From: Manduca sexta
Lineage: Eukaryota > Arthropoda > Insecta > Lepidoptera > Sphingidae
DNA: 64,000 nucleotides
Assembly: GCF_014839805.1 (NCBI RefSeq)
Contig: NC_051141.1
Coordinates: forward strand, 7,262,777 to 7,326,776
Reading direction: 5' to 3'
Shown: positions 11,511-23,764 of the stretch, in pieces
How the letters are laid out: every line of letters begins with the position of its first letter
How positions within the stretch are numbered: the first letter of the stretch is position 1
Made by a program: the position numbers and the translations under genes
The notes under the pieces: model-generated
What the model was told of the DNA's origin: nothing
The model's database searches: none
What the model saw: only the letters and a program-made list of their open reading frames with translations

Positions 11511-11760
11511 TTAGTTTTTTGTACCATTACTTATAGACAAACAACCGCCTACGTGATCGATCAAATGTTTCCAGGAACAAGACGGTTGGTCGGGCGACCT
11601 TCGATTCGAAGATAGGCCGAGATCGCCGTCGGTTCCAGAGCATGCTTTCTGGCGCAATGGCCGGCACCGGTGTCGACAGATCCGGAAGAATTTACGTTTA
11701 ACCTTCAAAGAAAAAAGTTTGCGCAGCGAATTCTGTGCACAGTTTTGTAACAAAATTATT
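11511..11760. other. GC-richer segment, unassigned
   Basis: Distinctly GC-rich between AT-rich flanks ('gatcgccgtcggttccagag', 'ggcaccggtgtcgacagatc'). The minus strand is open for 80 codons (11511-11753) and rich in Arg, Ser and Cys, but no domain is recognised. It could be an exon remnant or an old repeat; I cannot tell which. Confidence 0.3.
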
Positions 11761-13880
11761 CGTGTTGAACAAAAACATAAGCTTGCACTGTCGTCTAGGT
11801 TTTCCTTCGCAGACTTGTGGTCGCCAGGCCGGCATACGCCAAATTATACAATAACACAGAACTTTAATGTTGCCCACGTTGCAATTTATTGCACTTAATA
11901 CTAACTGGTTTGATAAATTTGTTTTTAATAGGCCGCTTAAATATTCTAAAGTTGTTCTACGTGTTAAATAGACACGTTTTTTACGTTTTTAGCGCTGCGC
12001 TTACAAAATATGATTTAATTATATTTTTAATCAAATTATTCGTGACACGATACTGACGGGTTAACTGTTAGTCTATAGTGTAATATAATGTACTAAGCTA
12101 AGGCCACGATTGAGGTGCAAAGCTGTGAACCTACGCGTGTTAATCATTTGCTTCATACACTTGACCTACGGTAAAGGCGTCGGCGCGCTGTATCGTGGTA
12201 ATTGCTCCTTTTGTGAAGCCAGAGGCTGCGCTAGAACAGTTTTAATCGGCCTACGTGTACCGCAAATAGTTTAACGCTAATAATATTGGAATGTTACATT
12301 TTATTCAACATTGAATCAAAGCTGAATTAACAAGCTTATCTATTATACCTATATAGTTGTAACAAATCAATACCTAGGCTTCCGTTTGTAATTATAACAA
12401 AGACATATTAACCCTAAGAAATTAAAGAGGAATATGGCTCTCAGAATAGCTAAAGCAATAGCAATAATGTAATTTATTATTTAACGTTATAATATTTAGA
12501 TATAGTTTTTATATGTTTTTCAATACCGCTACGGAAAAACAATAGATTAAGAAATATAATACCTACCATAATAACGAATTCTAGAATCAAATGTAAATTG
12601 ACCAAGCATTTTTATTTTTATACACACTTTTGATTAGTATTATTTTTTGGTTTCAATACGTATGTTTAGGATTAATTGTTATTGTTAGTGTTTGTATTGT
12701 CTAAGATACGTACCTAATGAAGGAATCGCCTCATTAATTGAACGTATAAAAACATTTGAATTACAGGCTGGCAGGCATTATAATTAACAGTGATAATCTT
12801 CATTCAAGACCAATTACTTAGGATATAAAATATTTAATTAAAAAGTGTTGTATACGATGAGATTTGTCTATATTGAGTTGAAATAAAAGTGTCAATAATA
12901 TAAGCCCTGAGTAATTTTAATACTGATTTTGAATTGAGTTTACGTTAATAAACAAAGAAGATTCTAACATATGTTTGATCAAGTATGAATAAATATAATA
13001 TACTTAAAGAGGTATTAGAAAAACTTTTATACCAAAATCACTGGCAGACATTTTATTTATCTCTATGATTTCCAACATTGATCAAACGTGCGCGACTAAA
13101 TTATATTTAATTCTAAAGGTGAAATAGTTTTGTGCTCGATAAAGTAACTCAAACGTGAAATGATATAATTTGTACCTCTGTTATATTCCAACTATTCTGC
13201 ATCGACCCATTTGCACTGCTTAATGTCAGGGTGAGAGATAGGGTGATAAACACAAAGAATAAAATAAGGTATAGTAATATTATAATGATAAACTAAGGCC
13301 CGTATCAATGACTGTAACTCAGTATCGCTCTGAAGTGCGAAATCAGCTGAGACGCTATCAAATAATGTCAGCATCTTAAGGTCGTTACTATTTAAGAAAT
13401 AGATCTTAACAGCATCTGAAATAATGTCTTGAGTCACAATATATGACGACTTCTAACAGCTGGGCTTTATTATTCAATCACACCGACTCAGTTGTAAACT
13501 AACTCTTAAATACTAGCTTTGTTTATTAAATATTTCAATAACTTTAATGTCGACTTGAGATTTTACCCAAGAGTGCGATTCATTTAAATTAATTTATTAA
13601 ATAAATGCGAGAGGCTGGTGTGAATTTTTTTTAAAGGAGGTAAGTATAAATGCTAGGCGTAGACTTCCTATGGTAAATAATTATGATAAAGTGGAAGAGA
13701 GGTAAAGTGAACGAGTGGTCAATAGTTATCTCTTAGTATACGAGTATATAAAAGATTAAAAAACAGACGCGTTTTGGCCGAATTCTCTTATCACTTTGGA
13801 GTGATCATATTATTATCATATTTTAAATAATTACTAATAAGTATTTTTTTTAAAATTACTCTGAAACCATGTTATAGCGT
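11761..13880. other. Mostly AT-rich stretch, no supported gene
   Basis: Mildly GC-richer at 12100-12260. A minus-strand frame at 13192-13437 (81 codons) has unusually balanced composition for chance sequence but no recognisable domain. Confidence 0.45.
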
Positions 13881-14215
13881 TATAATAATATTATCAGCCT
13901 TGTATTATGTACTGTCCGACTGTTGGGCTCGGGCTTCCTCTACTACAGAGAGGGATTAGGCCTTAGTCCACCTCGCTGGCCTAGTGCGGATTAGTAGACT
14001 CCACACGCCCTCGCAATTCCTATAGAGAACTTCTCAGGTAGGTATGTAGGTTTCCTCACGGTTTTCCTTCACCGTTAAAGCAAGCGATTATAATTTACAA
14101 AATATATACACATAACTTTTGAAAAGTCAGAGGTGTATGCCCTTTTTATTTGTACCTGCGGACATTCGTCTCGGCAGTCCGTTTCACAACCAACTAGGCT
14201 ATCGCCGCTCAACGA
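13881..14215 (-). mobile_element. Near full-length tRNA-derived SINE, family S1
   Basis: Read on the minus strand it runs from a tRNA-like head ('ggcgatagcctagttggttg', 'gacgaatgtccgcagg') through 'gctttaacggtgaaggaaaa' and 'gtgtggagtctactaatccg' to an 'atattattata' tail. The order matches the plus-strand copy at 54972-55300. The box B is partly lost, so it is probably not transcribed. Confidence 0.85.
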
Positions 14216-14366
14216 CGTGAGTTAAAATAAAATTATAATGTAACATAAATTAGTTTTCATAGCCGTTTAAAAAAAGCACATGCACGAACACGGCTTGCAC
14301 ACTAAGCCATACCTAAATACGTACTACTACATTTTTTATGTTGCATATTACAACGAGTATTTATAA

Positions 14367-15194
14367 CTAGCTTCCGCCCGCAGCTTCGCCCGCGTGGATT
14401 TCGGACTTCAAAAATGGAGGAGGTGCTCAATTTATCGGGATGATTTTTTAATGTATGGCGGTATGCACTATGCAGGTGATCCGATTGTCCGGTCAGGGTC
14501 TGATGATGGGATCCTGGTGAAATCGAAGGAAGCATAGAGCATGATTCAGTATTCACGCGTGAAGGCTTATTATTAGCGTATTACATGTATAACTTTGGTG
14601 CTTCTATACCGATTTCTATGATTCTTTTTTATGGAATATTTAATAATGTTAACTTTTTTAATTAGGGATGACTGAAAGTGTTATAAACGTAAGAGTAGAC
14701 AAATATAATGAGAAAGCTTCGAACTGCTAAGCTATCGGGACTTACACGTGTTATTGTGAGTCAACCATAAAAGATAGACATATGCTGTCGTGGGATATTT
14801 TTACATAATTTTAAGGAGAACATTTCCGTCATACATGATTTCTGTGTAGCTTTAACTATTAAGGTTGCACACGCGACGGAAGCTTAAAAAATGGAGTAAC
14901 TTCTCCCGTTTTCCCAACATTTCCCTTCACTGCTCTGCTCCTATTAATTCTAGCGTGATGAAAAGTATACTATAACCAGCACAGGAGTATGAAAAATATT
15001 TGTACCAAGTTTCGTTAAAATCCGTCGAGCAGTTTTTGTTTCTATAACGGTTATACAGACAGACAGACAGACAAAAATTTTACTAATTACATTTTTGGCA
15101 TCAGTATCGATCCCTAATCACCCCCTGATAGTTATTTTGGAAATATATTTCATGTACAGAATTGTCCTTTCTACAGATTTATTATAAGTATAGA
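14367..15194 (+). mobile_element. Lepidopteran short interspersed element (0.83 kb), copy B
   Basis: Same family as 1016-1846. It begins 'ctagcttccgcccgcagctt' and ends 'tttattataagtatagat'. It carries an expanded GACA run ('agacagacagacag') near 15056-15070 where copy A has a shorter one. Its 5' module (14420-14536, 'gaggtgctcaatttatcggg' onward) differs from that of copy A and resembles the arrangement I know from other lepidopteran copies, so it is probably the ancestral form. Confidence 0.75.
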
Positions 15195-16559
15195 TTTACA
15201 AACACTTATTTGGATAAATATTCTATAAGTTTTAACTAAATGTCATATCCATGTTTAATTTATCTACTTGGCGGCCTAATATTTCATTAGTGATTAATAT
15301 CTAGATCATTGCAATACTAGCTTGAAAAGGAAGTGAGATTTTTGATAAGCCACCGATATTAAACAATTGAATTATAATTTTTGTGTAACAGCCGTGTTAT
15401 GATGGAATTTAATTTAGGAAGTGAATTTGCACAAAATGATTCTTAATACAGCTCCGTACATTGTGTTCTTATCTTACGTCATACATACACAGATTCAATG
15501 TTACAGACCCACTTGTGTTATAGTCGAATCAAAAGTGTGATCGATGTGATTCGGTGGTTGATAATCTACAAAATGGTATTCACTAAGAATCTTACAGGAA
15601 AGATTTTAATCATTATTTGCTTTTTCACGTAAATCATCAGTCAATGAGATCGGCTAGCCTTTATTTAGCCTATACAGTCACTATTTCCATATTATTGTTC
15701 TTACAATGATGATCATTTTTTGTTCGTACTAAGCCTATGTTTTCATTCCAATATTAATCTACCCTTATATTGCCCGACCGTGACGCTATCTCGGCGTGTT
15801 GAAACATCAATCTATGATAACGTATGCTTTTATTTCTTTAGTTTTAGGTCTTAGAAACGATGTCCGAAGATGCATTTCTAAAGTCAAATAAAAATGATTC
15901 AAGAACTGAAAGACTGTGGACATATCTACAAGGAATATGTAGCTTTTATCTATTGCGTCTCATTCAACATATATAAGATAGTTGATGTTTTAATGTAATA
16001 TATGAATATTTGAGCATGTCATACTTCGTGACAACTAGTTTTGAATTGTTTTTTTTTAATTTTTTGACAACACTATTACCATTGCGCTGTACAAGCATTA
16101 TAAATTACCGCCATAACGCGTTGGAGATCATTATACAATAGTTGCGAGAAAACCTTTTTGGCTAATGTATTCTTAAATTTCGTGTAATGCTGATTTTATT
16201 TACTAAAGTATTTGTCAGCTAAATAGCTCATGTGAATATGTGTTTAGGAAGAAAATCATTCTATCAAGCGTTGGACACAGTAGCATGCAGAGTACCAACA
16301 AAACCATCATGAAATCCGTTGTAGGAATTTGTTAGGACTCCTACTGGATAATGTAAAACACTGCTGTCTGTAACGCATTGAGGAAATATAATTTATTTGA
16401 ATAAAAAGTTTTTGTATGTGTACGAAAAACATAAATTTTGAGTTATTTTGTGGTTTTATTAAAGATGCGATATTGTGCTGTTGATTATCATGAAAACATT
16501 ATAGATACTGCAAAACTAATATTATATTTGACATCTGAAGTATGTTTAATATATTGTTT
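15195..16559. other. AT-rich stretch, nothing recognised
   Basis: No open frame above 60 codons, SINE head or inverted repeat was noticed. Confidence 0.5.
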
Positions 16560-16905
16560 AATAATTTTTGCTCGTACGGCTTCGCCCGCGTGAAGGTAGT
16601 TTTCCAGGATAAAATTCCACTGTTTGATAAAAGTCTTGTGCTACATATTTTCCCGGTACTTATAGGTTCAAACTAATTTTATCCCCCAATCTATAATTTC
16701 AGTTCAATCAGTCGAAAATCTAAAAACATTTATACAAACTTTCATCACCCTATTCCTTATCCCCTTAAGGGTAGAATTTATCAAATCCTTTCTTAGGGAT
16801 GCCTACGTCATAGTAGCTTTATGCATGTAAAGTCTTAGCCCGATCCGTCCAATGGTTTGGGCTGTTCCTGATATATCACTGTCAGTCACCTTGAGTTATA
16901 TATTA
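16560..16905 (+). mobile_element. Lepidopteran short element, 'ccccttaagggtagaat' type
   Basis: It starts with 'cggcttcgcccgcgtgaagg'. The second half has 'actttcatcaccctattcct', 'cccttaagggtagaatttat', 'gatgcctacgtcatagtagc', 'agcccgatccgtccaatggt', and a decayed 'tcactgtcagtcacctt'. This block order is common in Lepidoptera (recollection, not searched). Non-coding. Confidence 0.75.
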
Positions 16906-16977
16906 TATTAACAACTGAAATTAGCTAAAATTGAGTTTCTCGAAGCCGACCACTATTTATGTACTATGTATTTTGAG

Positions 16978-17311
16978 ACTATGCAATTTTGTCGCGTTCG
17001 CGATTCACTTTCACTTTTGTTGAGTTTCAGAACGCGATATTAGATCCTCCAACGCGCACGCGAATTTGAACTTTAAGCAGCGGTAATAAATTACAAATTG
17101 ACTCTCCATTTTATTTAGAAAACGTTTGTATGGGAAATAGAAAAATGCTGTTTTGAGGATTTTCCCGGCAATTATTCGAATTTTTCTCACCTTTTAAACC
17201 TTCCCTAGACCTCCACGAATAATTCAAGACCAAGATAAGATAAATCCGTTCAGCCGTTCTCGAGTTTTAGCGAGACTAACGAACAGCAATTCATTTATAT
17301 ATATATAGATT
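16978..17311 (+). mobile_element. Lepidopteran short element, 'gttctcgagttttagcgag' type
   Basis: It begins 'gcaattttgtcgcgttcgcg', contains 'tgtatgggaaatagaaaaat' and 'cgaataattcaagaccaaga', and ends 'gttctcgagttttagcgaga' … 'cagcaattcattt' plus a short (TA)n and 'agat'. It lies 70 bp after the previous element in the same orientation. Non-coding; overlapping short frames are incidental. Confidence 0.75.
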
Positions 17312-19004
17312 AATAATTTTAAATCGTAGTAGACATCCTGCATTAATACAAAGTAGTAGTCCTCCATTTGCCGAAATGCGACCGTCGAATTTAATATATT
17401 CGTAACGTGCATGTGCAAAAAATGTTATTTTTCTGCACTAAATCTTTATGACGTTTAACTACGATGTTTGTGATATGACAATGATGATGATAAGTTGCTT
17501 CAATTACATACGTTTAAAATCTTCTGTATGAAAACACATTAAAAGAGTCCGTATGTGATCACACCATAACTCCTCATATCACAGTTAATGCCCGGTTCCC
17601 AGTTTTTTTCAAATATTGTCACGGAACCTGCAAACATAATAACGATCATAATGTTTCTTAACCTATGACATAATCTAAGAATTCACGGCGCAAGGAAAAC
17701 CCGATGTTGCTAAGCTCTATGCAAATATATAAGTTACAAGCAAAATAATGTCCTTGTGTGTATTGATTTACTTTAGCGTTATGCTCATAAAATAGAAACC
17801 TCGCCTGATTTTTTAGTTTGGCAGTTGTTTTGTACCTACTCTTCCGAATTAAAATAAGGCCTGTGTGAACTGTTGAAAGAAAGCCTAATATATTAAATTA
17901 TAATAGTTCTTTGCAAACTCAGTTAAAGTAGAGCCTATAACACATACTATTATTTGTTCCATCTCTTCTTGCATCAAAATATATATAAATTTGTAAATTA
18001 AAATTAACGATAATGTTCTTGAAATTTCGCCATTATCTATTAAGTATTTTAAAAAATACTACGAACCCGTCAGGTCGTTTTGTCCCACCGATTTAATTAT
18101 TCTTTATGGATTGTATAGACGCCCTAATTTGTCATCACCCTTTGGAATACACTTTACACTCACCCTCCCTTCTCAAGTTGTACTCAAACGCGATTCTCTC
18201 CTATCCATTCCTTTGTTTTCATAGCACTTTCTCTGTATATCCGATTCTATTGAAGCATGCGGTTTGTTTTGATCTAAGAACGGGTTGCCTAGTACCATAT
18301 TAAAGGAATTGTAGCAAGCACCTTTTGTACTAAGTACTAACCTACATTAAGTTTAATATTAGCTGACACAATAAGGTGATTTATCAAATACTCGCTACAT
18401 AAATAATAACAGAACTTTACTAGGTAAATATTATTTATGAAACTTGTAAAACGGACCCTTTGTAGTAATTATACTTAAAACAATGTTAACGGACGCTAGA
18501 TTGCGTACGGCAATTTTAAAGTCAATATTATTTTCCATTGAGGATAGACATAAGACTTGAGCGTAAATCAGTCAAACATGTTATAATTGTTATATAAACT
18601 CATGAGTTATTTGTATGATTTGTGGTTTCTGTGAAGGAGTTTGCTGTGGATGGCAATCGTGGGTATCTTATGTTGTAGTTAATAAAAGGTTTTATCTTTA
18701 CTTAGTACTAAAGCTGTGCTACTAGGCTTCTAGGTTCAATTGTCACTGTAATTAGCTGCTAGTAATAATATTTAGTTTCTTGAATACCTTGATCTCAAAA
18801 TGGATTTTAGACGAATCATTGGTACTTTAAACTTAAAATAGGGACATGTACGTTCTACATGCTTCGATTGAAAACTGAAAATTAATCAATTTTTAAATTG
18901 CAAATTTGTTTTGTATAAGATATCATGTTGGATAGTCACCATTATTGCCATATACATCACTTTCTATCACCATGGTGACCATCTCTCGTCAGGCAACATT
19001 CTAT
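17312..19004. other. AT-rich stretch, nothing recognised
   Basis: Open frames at 17224-17418 (minus, overlapping the repeat end) and 18106-18303 (plus, 65 codons) show no domain. No other structure noticed. Confidence 0.5.
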
Positions 19005-19070
19005 CTGGCCGCCTCCACTTACCGCCAGGTGCATTTGGTTCACTTTGCGCTGCGCCTATAAAATTAAAAT
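19005..19070 (+). repeat. Short LINE-like fragment, copy 1
   Basis: The motif 'tctggccgcctccacttacc' followed by 'gccaggtgcatttgg' resembles 'tctggacggaattgcgctta' 'ccatcaggtgcaaac' at 58230-58280. 'ttaccatcaggtg' motifs are common in lepidopteran repeats. Confidence 0.4.
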
Positions 19071-19138
19071 TCTTTCCTCTGGAAAAAAAAATACGGCACA
19101 TAAACCCCTTTACAAAGGGCAAACAACGCAGTCTACTA

Positions 19139-19617
19139 GTTTTTGCTCGGAGCTTTGCCCTCGTGAAATAGTGTTTCTGGATAAAAGTTTCTTTTATATT
19201 TGTTCTAGTATATGGATAGTTCGGGCCTCGAACTATCGCCATTCCGAATTTTATCGATATCCGTTGAATAGTTTTTGAGTTAATCTCGATCGTACAGGCA
19301 GACAGATGTCGGCGGGCTTTGTTATAAGCATATTTTTTAGAAATTTTAAGAGGAACAATTCCGTTATATATGATTATTGCGTAACTTTAACAGTTTACGC
19401 AGCGCAAGCAAATGCAGCTCTCAAAAAGAAAAAAAATGTTTTGCAATATTATTCATTGATGCTCAGCTCTATAGTTTACATTGTAATATTGTATAGCCCA
19501 TAGCCTTCCTCGATAAATGTGCTATCCAACACTAAAATATTTCTTCAATTCGAACAACAAGTAGTTCCTGAAATAAACGCATTTGAACAAACTCTTTAGC
19601 TTTATGTAATAGTATAG
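19139..19617 (+). mobile_element. Lepidopteran short element, 'gggataaaagt…agtatag' type
   Basis: It begins 'agtttttgctcggagctttg', then 'tttctggataaaagtttctt', 'tatcgatatccgttgaatag', 'ttgcgtaactttaacagttt', 'atgtgctatccaacac', and ends 'tgtaatagtatagatag' just before the assembly gap. It is collinear with 10078-10567. Several short frames on both strands are products of this repeat. Confidence 0.75.
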
Positions 19618-19663
19618 ATAGATTATGCCGGAAAATATTTTTACGCGATAGAAGCTGCGAGCT

Positions 19664-20163
19664 NNNNNNNNNNNNNNNNNNNNNNNNNNNNNNNNNNNNN
19701 NNNNNNNNNNNNNNNNNNNNNNNNNNNNNNNNNNNNNNNNNNNNNNNNNNNNNNNNNNNNNNNNNNNNNNNNNNNNNNNNNNNNNNNNNNNNNNNNNNNN
19801 NNNNNNNNNNNNNNNNNNNNNNNNNNNNNNNNNNNNNNNNNNNNNNNNNNNNNNNNNNNNNNNNNNNNNNNNNNNNNNNNNNNNNNNNNNNNNNNNNNNN
19901 NNNNNNNNNNNNNNNNNNNNNNNNNNNNNNNNNNNNNNNNNNNNNNNNNNNNNNNNNNNNNNNNNNNNNNNNNNNNNNNNNNNNNNNNNNNNNNNNNNNN
20001 NNNNNNNNNNNNNNNNNNNNNNNNNNNNNNNNNNNNNNNNNNNNNNNNNNNNNNNNNNNNNNNNNNNNNNNNNNNNNNNNNNNNNNNNNNNNNNNNNNNN
20101 NNNNNNNNNNNNNNNNNNNNNNNNNNNNNNNNNNNNNNNNNNNNNNNNNNNNNNNNNNNNNNN
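19664..20163. other. Assembly gap, exactly 500 N
   Basis: A run of exactly 500 N. The fixed size marks a scaffold join of unknown true length. Open frames crossing it are artefacts. Confidence 0.99.
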
Positions 20164-20620
20164 GGTGATATTTTATATATTTTACCCCAAGAATTTTACT
20201 GAGGATAACCAATCCTGTCTGTTGCTACTGTCTATCGTCAGGTCTCAAGTATTTTTTTTATTAATATAATCGCTACTATAAAGTGTGACAGTCCAATGTT
20301 CCAATTATTTACCTAGTTTTCTAAAGAAATCGGTTTGTATAAGTAACCATTACTACATTATGAAGATGAAACAAATCTATGAAAAAAAATTGACGATAGC
20401 TATATTATGTGATAAGTTAATAATTGGGAATAGCCGTAAGCCGTTATGAAAGTAAAATTTAAATGTGTAATAAAAAAATATTAGCATGGGAGTTCCTGGC
20501 GGCTGTTACCTCGGATTGGTCATTACACCTGCATGGAGTGCAACCTCGGTTGTGTGAAAATAACTGCGACTTATTCTCGTAAAATGATTTCTGATGATTA
20601 ATGGTACAGATCATCTACAA
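20164..20620. other. Unassigned AT-rich stretch after the gap
   Basis: Nothing recognised except mildly GC-rich sequence near 20490-20580 leading into the LINE remnant. Confidence 0.45.
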
Positions 20621-20700
20621 GAGACGACCTTCTAAAGGTCGCAAGAACTCGTTGGATGCAGCATGTCGCAGGAAACCTACGAGCTGTGCGACAAAAGCTT
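20621..20700 (+). pseudogene. Tiny LINE ORF2 C-terminal remnant
   Basis: Reading 'gac gac ctt cta aag gtc gca' in frame gives DDLLKVARTRWMQ, which aligns with DDLVRVAGVRWMR in the larger remnant on the minus strand at 28605-28912. This is the region just before the end of ORF2 in RTE-like non-LTR retrotransposons. Alignment fades after about 25 residues, so only a fragment of roughly 80 bp remains. Confidence 0.5.
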
Positions 20701-21429
20701 AACTTGTGTCTTTTGCGTGTTGAAGAAAACACTAAAAGTAAAATTCTACGAAGACATTCTCGTCAAACAGGTACGATTCTAACACATATTACGGAAATAC
20801 AAGACAATTAATGATACGTGTTTTGAAAATAATTAAACGTTTCTTTTTGTTATTACCTTTTTGCATTCTTTTAGTTTATGCAGTACTAGTTTATGCATAT
20901 TGAATGTTTGTATAAAATTAACTTAATAAAGAAAGTGAAAATTTAATTATATTGCGGTAAAAAAAAAGTACAATATAATAAATTTATTCAAAACAATGAG
21001 CTGTTCGTAATATTGGTTTAATATCGACGTAAGCAAATTCAGTATTATAATTTATTTTCAAAGTCATATTATTGTTATGAGTCGGTATACTTTTATTTAT
21101 ATTATACTTAATAAGTGTGTCAATTGGATCATTATTCTTTTTTTTTTAAATATAGCGGTAAAATGTCAAGACCATTTAAGTTTAACCACTAAATTTCTAT
21201 CGTCAGAAGGAAGTGTTTGAAAAAATATTATAATAATGTAAGTGGCGTAGTATAGTTTAATTTATTATGCACTTATATCGATCTATACATGTCATAAATT
21301 TAAATCTTAGATTTTCCGTGTTTATTAAACTTTTATGGAATAATATACTGCAAGTCGAGAGGCATAGTAATAACTTAAAACAACTTTTCAATCCATTTTT
21401 TTCCCAAATGTTCGTTGGCATGTAATACT
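20701..21429. other. AT-rich stretch, nothing recognised
   Basis: No definable feature seen. Confidence 0.45.
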
Positions 21430-21645
21430 TAAACCAACTAAAACGCTAAAACTACAAATCCAAAAGTACAGTGACTGACAAATAATCTGTATTTTACCAT
21501 AGGCTAAGTCGAGGACAGGCGGACATACAGGAAATACGTCAATTCCGTGTTACGTGGAGGTTTATCGACAGGGGTATAATAGCTTGAAATACACCGAAAT
21601 CCTCGCAGACGATATTATGGGCCCAGCTAGTATTAAATAATTATG
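21430..21645 (-). repeat. Possible decayed lepidopteran short element
   Basis: On the minus strand it starts near 'actagctgggccc' and runs to 'gtcagtcactgtacttttgg', 'tttgtagttttag'. 'gtcagtcactg' next to 'actttt' is typical of lepidopteran short repeats, but no other copy in the window aligns well. Confidence 0.35.
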
Positions 21646-22371
21646 TCTTAAGTTACGACATAGACAATCTGCAGTTTGGGACAGCGCAGAAATTCGCCTA
21701 ATATGGCGCCTGGTTTTTATGTCTTTTTACTGAAAATATGTAGTTATCTGCGCCGGATAGTAAAGAAAGATGGTTACATAAAATAAAAATAATTGCGATA
21801 TTTTTTTATATTTATTAATTAGAATTAAGTTTTATAAATAGCTCGGTTAAACCGGGATAGTAAAAGTCATTGCACAAAAAAACTTACATGAAGCGCCATT
21901 TTGTTACTAGATTCGGATAAGGACCAACATTTTTAGACCCTCGCTATCTTTTCCTAGTTTTTATTCCTTCTTTTTATGAATAAAAATATGGATAAAAACG
22001 TCTATGATATTTATGAGGTTAATTAAACCTATGAATTATGAAGTGTTCAGAAATAAATTAAAAGATCAACAGTTGATTTACAAAGTGACCATTCCTTGCA
22101 ATGGTGCAGAGGAGATGGTTAATTGAAAACATTTCATTTTTTCAGTAGTCTCAAATGTTTATATACTATGAAACTAGATCTAACATTATGGCAACCATAT
22201 TTTTTATATTTTCAAAACTCACATATTTTCATTGACCATTTTCACTTCAAATTTTGTTTTATTATATAATGACGTAAGCACCAAATGATGCCATATATAC
22301 TTACGGCTCAAAACATAATGACCTTTGCTTTGCAATAAAAACGATGTAAAGTGACAGATTTTTTGGTTCTT
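21646..22371. other. AT-rich stretch, nothing recognised
   Basis: Only scattered poly-T and poly-A runs are seen. Confidence 0.5.

Positions 22372-22402
<31 letters not shown>
22372..22402. repeat. (CT)n microsatellite
   Basis: About 31 bp of alternating T and C, interrupted once by 'ta' near 22393. Confidence 0.95.
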
Positions 22403-22940
22403 TTGAAAGTGACTTGTGACGCACTTGTTGTAATATTGACAAATTGATAGTTTTTTAAAATAAATGGTAAGATGGATCAAGGAACTATTTCATTCAACCA
22501 TATGTATGACGTCATCAAGCATTTTTCGGTTTTTAATCTTTTTCTTCGAAATTATTTAATAAAAAAAATATAGAAAATCATAATAAAACTCAAAGTAAAA
22601 AAATTAAGAAACGGTATTTTTGTTTTAGGCACTTTTCATTTTGAAATATTGTCAATTGCAGCTTAAAAAAAGAACGTGGTTTTTCTCTAGAAACATTTTT
22701 TTAATTCTTTCTGATTATTTTTTATAAATTTAAAGTTTTATTAAACGTTGATTTTTGTCAACAAATAATAATGGTTATAATTTCATTGCCTTTCAATAAA
22801 ACTATTACCAGCGCCCCGCATTTACCTACGCGTATATTAAAAATATATAATGAATACTCTTAGAAATTCGTGCGGCATTCTATCCAAACGATTTCCTTAA
22901 CTTTTTAAATGATAGATGCTATTGATTCTCAAGTTAAGTT
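22403..22940. other. AT-rich stretch, nothing recognised
   Basis: Contains a perfect TGACGTCA at 22507-22514; a single CRE-like octamer is not evidence of regulation. Confidence 0.45.
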
Positions 22941-23013
22941 ATGAGGAAATTGCATTTGAATATAGTTATATATGAGGAGTTCCTCAAGTTATATTGAAAT
23001 GCAATTTCCTCAT
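22941..23013. ncRNA. Pre-miRNA-sized inverted repeat (candidate only)
   Basis: The arms 22941-22963 and 22991-23013 are 23 bp long with a single mismatch ('atgaggaaattgcatttgaa…' against its complement), around a 27-nt loop that contains a near-palindrome 'gaggagttcctc'. Size and pairing fit a short hairpin RNA, but the stem is nearly perfect and AT-rich, as in many decayed inverted-repeat elements. No expression evidence exists here. Confidence 0.25.
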
Positions 23014-23764
23014 ATATAAATTTCATGTATTTTAATAACTTTCTCTATATTATCTCCTTTTTAAATTAAAGTATGCGGCTCGTTTCGGTCTAAAGAAATT
23101 CCCTTAAATCCCTACCGGTTGGTCCCTCTAGGTATAAACATTTAACTTGATTTTAAATATGTGTTTGAAATTAGAAATATATCAGAAAGTTTTTGTTGAA
23201 TTAATTTCATGATTAATTAAGTAGTCTACAAAAATTTCTAAATAAATGATAATAAAAAAGGAAGTCAAGCTAAAGAAGTTATTAATATCTTACATAAAAC
23301 GATTGAAACTATGTAACAAGAAACTGAATGAGAAAAGGATGTAATGTATGAACGCATTGTGATTTAAAACAATCAATGTCAACATATTGCACAAACATAA
23401 TATTGTATCCAGATTTACAAGATTTTTAAAGTTCATATTATTGCGACGCAATAAAACGTCATCACAGACACTGATGATCTTATTGGCCGTGCATTGTGAA
23501 TAATTAAAAAAATAATTCAAATGTATACACAGTCATTAGAATATTTCGACTGCAAATATTTTAGTTTTTTGATATTAATATACATAATTCGATTATAATG
23601 TTTTGTAAATATTCATGTATATGAATAACGGGGTAATTGAATAAGGTTCTATATTTTAAAGTCACGCTGTCCGGAAGGATAGTTGCAAAAAACCAATGTC
23701 ATTGTTTGCAAAATAATAATTAATATTTGGATGTCACCGTGACGCAATTTTTTTGCAGGTAAAG
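23014..23764. other. AT-rich stretch, nothing recognised
   Basis: A 76-codon minus frame at 23290-23520 has no recognisable domain. Confidence 0.45.

Noticed and set aside
19532..20212. Long open frame across the first N run (and similar ones at 38297-38848 and 53896-54502)
   Set aside because: Almost the whole length is N; the real sequence at both ends is short and unrecognised.
8547..22514. CRE octamers TGACGTCA at 8547-8554 and 22507-22514
   Set aside because: Two isolated 8-bp words 14 kb apart with no promoter context.
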